Positions 14,292-19,851 of a DNA stretch of 32,498 nucleotides are shown here, one piece after another. A model generated the notes under the pieces. It was given only the letters and a program-made list of their open reading frames with translations, did no database searches and was not told the origin of the DNA. The position numbers and the translations under genes were made by a program. The stretch comes from Paenibacillus camerounensis (GTDB lineage: Bacteria; Bacillota; Bacilli; Paenibacillales; Paenibacillaceae), in NCBI RefSeq assembly GCF_000723885.1, contig NZ_CCDG010000118.1:1-32498 (forward strand), in the 5' to 3' direction. The stretch's first letter is position 1, and every line of letters starts with the position of its first letter.

Positions 14292-15725
14292 ATGGAATGG
14301 ACAATGGCACCGGACGGCATGGCGGCGGCAGCCCGCAAGGTGATTACAGGGCTGCTTGAGAGCGGCCGTGAGGCTTATTTCGTCGGAGGGTGTATCCGCG
14401 ATGAGCTGCTGGGCCGGCCGGTTCATGATATCGACCTGACTACCTCGGCGCTGCCCGAGGAGGTTATGGCTGTCTTTCCGCGCTGTGTTCCGACAGGGCT
14501 TGCCCACGGAACGGTTACAGTGCTGCAGGACGGCTTCAGCTTTGAAGTGACCACTTACCGGACGGAGAGCGGCTATGCCGATCACCGCCGTCCGGAGCAT
14601 GTATCTTTTGTAAGCGATGTTAAAGAGGATCTGCGGCGGCGCGACTTTACAATCAATGCAATCTGCTGCGGACTGGACGGGGAGCTGGTTGACCCGTTTC
14701 TGGGCGCACAGGATTTAGGGGCGCGCAGGGTCCGCTGCGTAGGCAGCGCGGAGGAACGCTTCGACGAGGACGCTCTGCGCATGCTGCGCTGTGTGCGGTT
14801 CGCGTCGGTGCTGGATTTTGCCGTCGCCAAGAATACGTGGCGGGGGCTGCTGCGCCAGCGGGACAAGCTGGCGCATATCGCCGTCGAGCGCGTGCGCGCC
14901 GAGACGGAACGCATCGTCCTGGGGCCGCACCCTGTGCGCGGCCTCGGCCTGCTTGCGCGCAGCGGTCTGCTTGCGCGCGGCAAGGCCCCGTTCCCCTGGA
15001 CCGGCGAAGCACTGGCGGCGGCAGCCGCCATGCTGGCCGGGATCGGGGAACTGGAGAGCGCCCGCCTGCGGTGGGCGCTCCTCCTCCATGCCCTGGGGCA
15101 GCCGGCCGAAGCGGCCGACAAGCTCCTGCGGGCATGGACGTTCCCGGGGGCGGCGCGCAGCAGCATCGCCGCCGTGCTCCGCGTCCGCGAGGCATGGGAC
15201 GCGGCGCTGGCCTCCGTGGCGCCGGATACTCCCGGCGCTACGGAGCATCTTCGGCGGCGCTGGATAGCCGCCGTGCTGTCCATCGGCGCGGACGCCGCCG
15301 ATGGGTGGGTGACGCTGCTTGCGGCGCTGCCGCAGGCCGCTGCAGGCAGTGCAGGCGGCGCGGAGCCGCCTGCGCAGAACTCAGGCGCCGGCATGGCAGC
15401 GCCAGCCGACGCTGCCGCCTTGCGCGCTGCTAATAACGCAGCGCCCGCTGACCATGTCGTCACTCACACTGCTGACCACGCAGGGCCCTTACACCACATC
15501 CCGCCAGCCGTCCTGCGGTCATGGACCACAGGGATGCCGATTCGCTCACTTGCCGACTTGGCGGTGACCGGCAAGGAGCTGGCCGGCCTGCTTGAGAAGA
15601 CGCCCGGTCCGTGGCTCGGCGTGCTGCTGAATAAGCTGCTGCTTGCTGTGGCGGCAGGAGACAGCCCGAATGACCAACAAGTACTGCTTCAGGAAGCAAG
15701 AAGGATGGATGTAGATGAATCATAA
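14292..15725 (+). CDS. cca: CCA tRNA nucleotidyltransferase with Ala-rich insertion
   Basis: This 477-aa class II enzyme adds or repairs the 3' CCA of tRNAs. The head domain has FVGGCIRDELLGRPVHDIDLTT (30-51) with GG, Arg36-Asp37 and the catalytic pair Asp46/Asp48. RRRDFTINAI and EDALRMLRCVRFAS are further signatures, and the tail keeps LAVTGKELAGLLEKTPGPWLG. It is longer than the roughly 400-residue Bacillus enzyme because of a low-complexity Ala/Pro/Gly stretch at about 343-405. The middle of the gene (about 14740-15440) is far richer in GC than its neighbours (three 60-nt lines counted by eye at 75-78%). ATG 14292 follows AAGGAG; the open frame upstream overlaps bshA and is not used. Confidence 0.93.
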   Translation: MEWTMAPDGMAAAARKVITGLLESGREAYFVGGCIRDELLGRPVHDIDLTTSALPEEVMAVFPRCVPTGLAHGTVTVLQDGFSFEVTTYRTESGYADHRRPEHVSFVSDVKEDLRRRDFTINAICCGLDGELVDPFLGAQDLGARRVRCVGSAEERFDEDALRMLRCVRFASVLDFAVAKNTWRGLLRQRDKLAHIAVERVRAETERIVLGPHPVRGLGLLARSGLLARGKAPFPWTGEALAAAAAMLAGIGELESARLRWALLLHALGQPAEAADKLLRAWTFPGAARSSIAAVLRVREAWDAALASVAPDTPGATEHLRRRWIAAVLSIGADAADGWVTLLAALPQAAAGSAGGAEPPAQNSGAGMAAPADAAALRAANNAAPADHVVTHTADHAGPLHHIPPAVLRSWTTGMPIRSLADLAVTGKELAGLLEKTPGPWLGVLLNKLLLAVAAGDSPNDQQVLLQEARRMDVDES

Positions 15726-16515
15726 CAGTAAGCATACCCCAGGCATTCCGGCACGGGACAGCTTCGTTTCCGGCTGGCAGGAAGGCCTGCAGCTGCTTGA
15801 CTCGGTGGTTTCGACCCAGGAGGAAGCCAAAAGGCTGGCTGAAGCTGGTGCTCCGGAAGGCACAGCCGTCCGGGCAGAGGAACAGACCGGCGGCCGGGGC
15901 CGGATGGGCCGGAAGTGGCATTCGCCAAAAGGCAAAGGCATCTGGATGAGCATTGTGCTCCGCCCTGATCTGCCGTTGTCCTTGACGCCGCAGCTCACGC
16001 TGCTGGCGGGGGTTGCAGTCTGCACAGCCATCCGTGAGGTAACCGGTGTGCCGGCCGGAATTAAATGGCCGAATGACCTGCTGGCCGGCGGACGCAAAAT
16101 CTGCGGCATCCTGGTGGAATCCTGCCTCAGGGAAGGCGGCCTGCATTATGCCATCGCCGGAATCGGCATTTCCGCTAACCTGGTTCCGGAGGATTATCCG
16201 GATCACCTTCAGGGGGTTGGCACTTCGCTGCTGATTGAAGGCGGCGGCATCCCGGTCGACCGGGATCAGCTGACCCGGGCTGTGCTGACTGAACTGGAGT
16301 ATCTGTACCGCCTGTACATGGAGCAGGGCTTTCATCCGGTGAAGGAGCGCTGGGAGGCGATGTCAGTAACGCTTGGCCGGCAGATTTTCTTTAATACGCC
16401 TCAGGGACGCTGTGAAGGCAAGGCTGTAGGGCTGGATGATAGCGGCGGTTTACTGCTGCAGGATGAGGCTGGCAACATCACCAGCATCCTGTCAGGGGAG
16501 ATAGAAATGATCTGA
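15715..16515 (+). CDS. birA: Biotin-[acetyl-CoA carboxylase] ligase without DNA-binding domain
   Basis: This 266-aa protein activates biotin with ATP and attaches it to the carrier protein of acetyl-CoA or pyruvate carboxylase. GGRGRMGRKW (59-68) is the biotinyl-AMP loop, KWPND (117-121) and RKICGILVE with Lys128 line the active site, and a C-terminal SH3-like domain ends the protein. The catalytic domain begins almost at once (LLDSVVSTQEEAKRLAE from about 27), leaving no room for the N-terminal winged helix of B. subtilis BirA, so it should be a ligase but not a repressor. GIGIS replaces the common GIGIN. It overlaps cca by 11 nt, with AAGGATGG as ribosome site. Confidence 0.93.
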   Translation: MNHNSKHTPGIPARDSFVSGWQEGLQLLDSVVSTQEEAKRLAEAGAPEGTAVRAEEQTGGRGRMGRKWHSPKGKGIWMSIVLRPDLPLSLTPQLTLLAGVAVCTAIREVTGVPAGIKWPNDLLAGGRKICGILVESCLREGGLHYAIAGIGISANLVPEDYPDHLQGVGTSLLIEGGGIPVDRDQLTRAVLTELEYLYRLYMEQGFHPVKERWEAMSVTLGRQIFFNTPQGRCEGKAVGLDDSGGLLLQDEAGNITSILSGEIEMI

Positions 16516-16550
16516 TATGACAAGGGTTCCATCCCTTGTCATATTTTTTT
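16515..16550 (+). terminator. Terminator of the cca-birA cluster
   Basis: A perfect 12-bp stem (16515-16526 with 16533-16544) with a 6-nt loop runs into T7. It begins at the last base of the birA stop codon. Confidence 0.95.
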
Positions 16551-16571
16551 CGTGTAATTGCCGTCAGGTTT

Positions 16572-16580
16572 TGGTATACT
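16572..16580 (+). promoter_or_regulatory. Extended -10 promoter for panBCD
   Basis: TGGTATACT (16572-16580) matches the TGnTATAAT extended -10 element; the -35 region is weak. Transcription would begin near 16587 and give a leader of about 255 nt before panB. Confidence 0.5.
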
Positions 16581-16586
16581 ATGGAC

Positions 16587-16840
16587 AGAGACGGTATCGC
16601 TGAATAGTGAACTGTACTCCGGCTAGGCTTCAAGTATTGGGTAATTGCTTTTGGATATACCTTCATAACTGTACAACACGGTTACGTTGGATTCTGCTCT
16701 GAGCCGTAAGGACCGAGACAGAAGGGACGATCGCGAGTGACTCTTTTTTGCCCTTCGGACCTATTTAGCCGATTATGCTAAAGGGTTTTTTTGTTTGCGC
16801 GTTTACGCGTATATTAATTGCGAAAAGGGGAATGGAGAGA
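16587..16840 (+). promoter_or_regulatory. panB leader: Structured 5' leader of panBCD, candidate attenuator
   Basis: About 255 nt separate the likely transcription start from panB, with no ORF that looks real. Near the 3' end an intrinsic terminator-like hairpin is present: TTTAGC (16764-16769) pairs with GCTAAA (16777-16782), the outer ACC pairs with GGT, and seven T follow (16786-16792). Just upstream GAAGGG can pair with CCCTTC (16751-16756) across about 24 nt, next to the terminator. Two GAGAC-containing segments recur about 140 nt apart. A terminator between promoter and gene suggests attenuation control. A published pan RNA motif occurs before pan genes in Firmicutes; I cannot confirm a match. 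Confidence 0.5.
16759..16792 (+). terminator. Terminator-like hairpin in the panB leader
   Basis: TTTAGC (16764-16769) and GCTAAA (16777-16782) enclose a 7-nt loop, extended by ACC/GGT pairs with an internal bulge, then T7. It lies after the promoter but about 48 nt before the panB start. Confidence 0.65.
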
Positions 16841-17707
16841 GTGGCTGACAAACATGCACTAAACATTGTCAAAATGAAAAAAATGAAAGCGGACGGTGTG
16901 CCGCTGAGCATGCTGACCGCTTATGATTATCCTTCGGCACTGCTGGCGGAGGAGGCGGGAATTGACCTGATCCTCGTCGGTGATTCACTTGGAAACGTAG
17001 TGCTCGGCTATGATACGACGCTGCCGGTGACGATCGATGATATGGTCTACCATACCCGCTCTGTCGTCCGGGGGGCGCAGAACACTTTTATTGTGGCGGA
17101 TATGCCGTTCATGACCTATCACGGAAGCGTGGATGAGACGCTGCGCGGTGTGCGCAGACTGATGCAGGAGGGCCGTGCCCATGCTGTGAAGATGGAGGGC
17201 GGGCTTGAAATCTGCGATGCCGTGTCTGCAGTTACAAAGGCGGGCGTGCCGGTTCTCGGACATATCGGCCTGACGCCGCAGTCGGTCAATATGATCGGCG
17301 GCTACCGGATTCAGGGCAAAGATCCTGCGGATGCACAGCGGCTGATGAATGAGGCGAAGGCGCTTGAAGCCGCCGGCGCGTTCGGGATCGTTCTGGAGCT
17401 GGTAACGGAAGAAGTGGCAGAAGCCATTACGAAGGCGCTCAGCATTCCGACAATTGGCATCGGGGCAGGCCGGTACTGCGACGGGCAGGTGCTTGTATTC
17501 CATGATCTTGTACGCTATGCCTCGCCATACCGGGAGAAGCGTTTTGTCAAAACCTATGCCGACGTCGGGGGTATCATCCGTGAGGGAATCAGCAGCTATG
17601 TCAAGGAAGTGAAAGAGCGTTCCTTCCCGGCTGAGAACCATGTTTTTAAAGCGGATGAGCAAGTGCTGGAATCTTTATACGGCGCTGCCAAAAAAGGAGT
17701 GAAGTAA
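16841..17707 (+). CDS. panB: 3-methyl-2-oxobutanoate hydroxymethyltransferase
   Basis: This protein of about 288 aa transfers a hydroxymethyl group from methylene-tetrahydrofolate to ketoisovalerate, making ketopantoate for pantothenate and coenzyme A. It is a TIM barrel with MLTAYDYPSALLAEEAG, the metal-binding VGDSLGNVVLGYDTTLPVT, DMPFMTYH, VKMEGG, GHIGLTPQS and GIGAGRYCDGQVLV. I prefer GTG 16841, because AAAAGGGG ends 10 nt before it. ATG 16832 is an alternative but lies only 1 nt after that site. An ATG further upstream (16775) falls inside the leader terminator and is not used. panC follows after one base. Confidence 0.94.
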   Translation: MADKHALNIVKMKKMKADGVPLSMLTAYDYPSALLAEEAGIDLILVGDSLGNVVLGYDTTLPVTIDDMVYHTRSVVRGAQNTFIVADMPFMTYHGSVDETLRGVRRLMQEGRAHAVKMEGGLEICDAVSAVTKAGVPVLGHIGLTPQSVNMIGGYRIQGKDPADAQRLMNEAKALEAAGAFGIVLELVTEEVAEAITKALSIPTIGIGAGRYCDGQVLVFHDLVRYASPYREKRFVKTYADVGGIIREGISSYVKEVKERSFPAENHVFKADEQVLESLYGAAKKGVK

Positions 17708-17708
17708 G

Positions 17709-18599
17709 ATGAGAGTAGTCAGAACAGTTGCACAATTGCGCGAAGCGCTTGATTATATGCGTCAGGGCGGGCATACCCCGATCGGGTTTGTGCCGACTAT
17801 GGGTTATCTTCATGAAGGACATGCCAGTCTGCTGCGCAAGGCCGGTGAGAAGAGCAATACGGTGGTGATGAGCATTTTTGTCAATCCGCTGCAGTTCGGA
17901 CCCAATGAGGATTATGCCTCTTATCCGCGTGATGAAGCCCGGGATCTGGAGCTTGCTGAACGCGAAGGTGCGGATATTGTTTTTATTCCAAGTGTGGAGG
18001 AGATGTATCCGCAGCAGGCTCTTACTACAATCTCTGTAGCTTCACTGACTACCCGGCTCTGCGGTGCTTCCCGCCCCGGGCATTTTGACGGTGTGACCAC
18101 AGTTGTCAATAAGCTGTTTAATATGGTGCAGCCTGATTATGCATTCTTCGGGCTTAAGGATGCCCAGCAGGTGGCGGTGCTTCGCCGGATGGTATCCGAC
18201 CTCAACATGAATGTAGAGATTATTGCCTGCCCGATCGTCCGTGAAAATGACGGGCTGGCGCTCAGCTCGCGCAACGTATATCTGTCGGCGGAAGAACGCA
18301 GCCAGGCGCTTGTGCTGTCCCGTTCACTGAAGGCTGTACGCCGGGCAATGGAAGAAGGAACGGTGCGCACTGTAAATGAAGCGCAAAAGCTGCTGGTTTC
18401 GGAAATTTCAGCTGCTCCGCTTGCTGTGATTGATTATACGGAGATCTTGTCTTTTCCTGATCTGGAGATGCTGGAGGAGCATTCTCCGCTGGCGGCCGTC
18501 CAGGGAGAGATCATCATTGCACTGGCTGTCAAATTCGGCAGAACCCGGCTGATTGATAATAATGTATTTATTCCAAAGGAGGTACCCGCCCTTGTTTAG
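17709..18599 (+). CDS. panC: Pantothenate synthetase
   Basis: This 296-aa enzyme joins pantoate and beta-alanine using ATP. It belongs to the nucleotidyltransferase superfamily: PTMGYLHEGHASLL (about 29-42) carries the HxGH motif, FVNPLQFGPNEDYASYPR binds pantoate, FGLKDAQQVAVLRRMV lies in the middle, and ALSSRNVYLS is the KMSKS-like loop. AAAAAAGGAGTG sits before the ATG. It overlaps panD by 8 nt, so all three pantothenate genes are translated from one tight message. Confidence 0.95.
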   Translation: MRVVRTVAQLREALDYMRQGGHTPIGFVPTMGYLHEGHASLLRKAGEKSNTVVMSIFVNPLQFGPNEDYASYPRDEARDLELAEREGADIVFIPSVEEMYPQQALTTISVASLTTRLCGASRPGHFDGVTTVVNKLFNMVQPDYAFFGLKDAQQVAVLRRMVSDLNMNVEIIACPIVRENDGLALSSRNVYLSAEERSQALVLSRSLKAVRRAMEEGTVRTVNEAQKLLVSEISAAPLAVIDYTEILSFPDLEMLEEHSPLAAVQGEIIIALAVKFGRTRLIDNNVFIPKEVPALV

Positions 18600-18975
18600 A
18601 CATATGATGAAATCTAAAATTCACCGTGCGACCGTGACAGAGGCCAATCTGAATTACGTCGGCAGCATCACGATCGATGAGAATCTGATGGAAGCAGCCG
18701 ATCTGCTCGAGAACGAAAAGGTACAGATTGTTGACAATAATAACGGCTCCCGTCTGGAAACCTACGTGATTCCTGGCCCGCGCGGCAGCGGCGTCATCTG
18801 TTTGAACGGGGCAGCGGCCCGCCTGGTACAGCCCGGTGATACAGTGATTATCATCTCTTATGCAATGCTGTCCTCCGAAGAGCTGGCCGGACATAAGCCT
18901 ACGGTTGTATTTGTGGATGCTGACAACAAGCCGGTTAAGCTGGCTGACCATGAAGTTCACGCAACAATCGCCTGA
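18592..18975 (+). CDS. panD: Aspartate 1-decarboxylase (pyruvoyl enzyme proenzyme)
   Basis: This 127-aa proenzyme makes beta-alanine from aspartate, the partner substrate for PanC. It cleaves itself between Gly24 and Ser25 (NYVGSIT) to generate the pyruvoyl group. Other conserved parts are HRATVTEANLNY, EKVQIVDNNNGSRLETY and GSGVICLNGAAARLV. I place the start at TTG 18592: AAAGGAGG (18575-18582) is spaced 9 nt from it, the cleavage site then falls exactly at 24/25 as in the family, and the start overlaps panC. The downstream ATGs (18604, 18607) would be 21 nt or more from the ribosome site. Confidence 0.94.
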   Translation: MFRHMMKSKIHRATVTEANLNYVGSITIDENLMEAADLLENEKVQIVDNNNGSRLETYVIPGPRGSGVICLNGAAARLVQPGDTVIIISYAMLSSEELAGHKPTVVFVDADNKPVKLADHEVHATIA

Positions 18976-19089
18976 TCCGCTTGAAATAAGCCATGTAATC
19001 AATGGCAGGGATGAACGGCCCCGACTTTGCGAAAAATGAAGGCAGGCAAGCTTAGGCTGATTTCATGTTCAGTAAAGGGGGATGTCCTC

Positions 19090-19734
19090 ATGTTTCAACA
19101 TTTATTTGCTGAAATGAACAAGATGCTCCAGGAGATTGCCCGCGACTACCCTTCTGCGGAGGGGGAGTCCCGGAATGATCTGATCCGTAAGTACAACATG
19201 CTTCACAGGCTTAGCGATAAAGTAATGGATGAGTGGCTGGTTTTTGCCGAGAAGCTGAGTGAATTCAGGGAGCAGACGGAGCTGCAGCTTGAGCCTGAGG
19301 ATGAGATGCCGCAGCAGGAGGAGGCTCCAGAGCTGGCTATGGAATCTTTCGTCAGGGGACAGGGTTATTATAAGCTGCTGATGTACGGCAAATGCATCGG
19401 GCAGTTTCAGGAGGTGATCGGGAGGTATCCGGACAGCCTGGCTGCCCGCCTGTATCTGGCAATGGCTTATTTGCAGGAAGGCGAAGGAGATGCGGCCTGG
19501 GCCCACCTGAATCATATGCTTGCCCTGATCCGTGAGAGCAAGCTTAAGGCTATGGTCTATAATGCGCTAGGCTGCATCAGGGCCTCCCAGGAACGCTTCC
19601 ATGAAGCGAGTGAGCTGTTTGGCCTGTCTTTGCTGCATGATCCGGCATTGCCGGAGCCGAACGTCAATCTGGAGGTCTGCCGTAAAAAAGGCGGAAAGCT
19701 GCAGTTCGGAAACCAGCTGGTTTCGCTTTTGTAA
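19090..19734 (+). CDS. Tetratricopeptide repeat-containing protein
   Basis: This 214-aa protein has an N-terminal helical, coiled-coil-like part (about 1-70), an acidic Glu/Gln-rich linker (about 70-87) and three TPR-like helix pairs (about 89-205). Examples are GQGYYKLLMYGKCIGQFQEVIGRYPDS, ARLYLAMAYLQEGEGDAAWAHLNHMLAL and NALGCIRASQERFHEASELFGLSLLHDP. It is likely a scaffold; no catalytic residues are visible. ATG 19090 follows AAAGGGGGA. The frame is open further upstream to a TTG at 19027, which I reject for lack of a ribosome site. It has its own terminator. Confidence 0.8.
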   Translation: MFQHLFAEMNKMLQEIARDYPSAEGESRNDLIRKYNMLHRLSDKVMDEWLVFAEKLSEFREQTELQLEPEDEMPQQEEAPELAMESFVRGQGYYKLLMYGKCIGQFQEVIGRYPDSLAARLYLAMAYLQEGEGDAAWAHLNHMLALIRESKLKAMVYNALGCIRASQERFHEASELFGLSLLHDPALPEPNVNLEVCRKKGGKLQFGNQLVSLL

Positions 19735-19752
19735 TTATAGCCATTTTATTTA

Positions 19753-19795
19753 GGCGGTGCATCCACTTGAAACAAGCGGCTTGCATCGCCTTTTT
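19753..19795 (+). terminator. Probable terminator
   Basis: GGCGGTGC (19753-19760) pairs with GCATCGCC (19783-19790) with one G-T pair. The 22-nt loop contains a small CTTG-AAA-CAAG stem. Five T follow. Confidence 0.6.
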
Positions 19796-19851
19796 ACGTA
19801 ACTTCTGTTATGCTGATAAGGAGTCTCAAGTGAAAGGGAATAGAACTTACA

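Noticed and set aside
14582..15463. 293-codon minus-strand ORF, plus other long frames, inside cca
   Set aside because: Stop codons are rare by chance in the GC-rich island; the translations are Ala/Arg/Ser-rich with no motif, and cca is certain.
16587..16840. T-box leader before panB
   Set aside because: The conserved GGGTGG-type antiterminator core is not present, and the downstream genes are not aminoacyl-tRNA synthetase or amino acid genes.
16775..16840. N-terminal extension of PanB from ATG 16775
   Set aside because: That ATG lies in the leader terminator; the T-run would be translated as Phe residues and no ribosome site precedes it.
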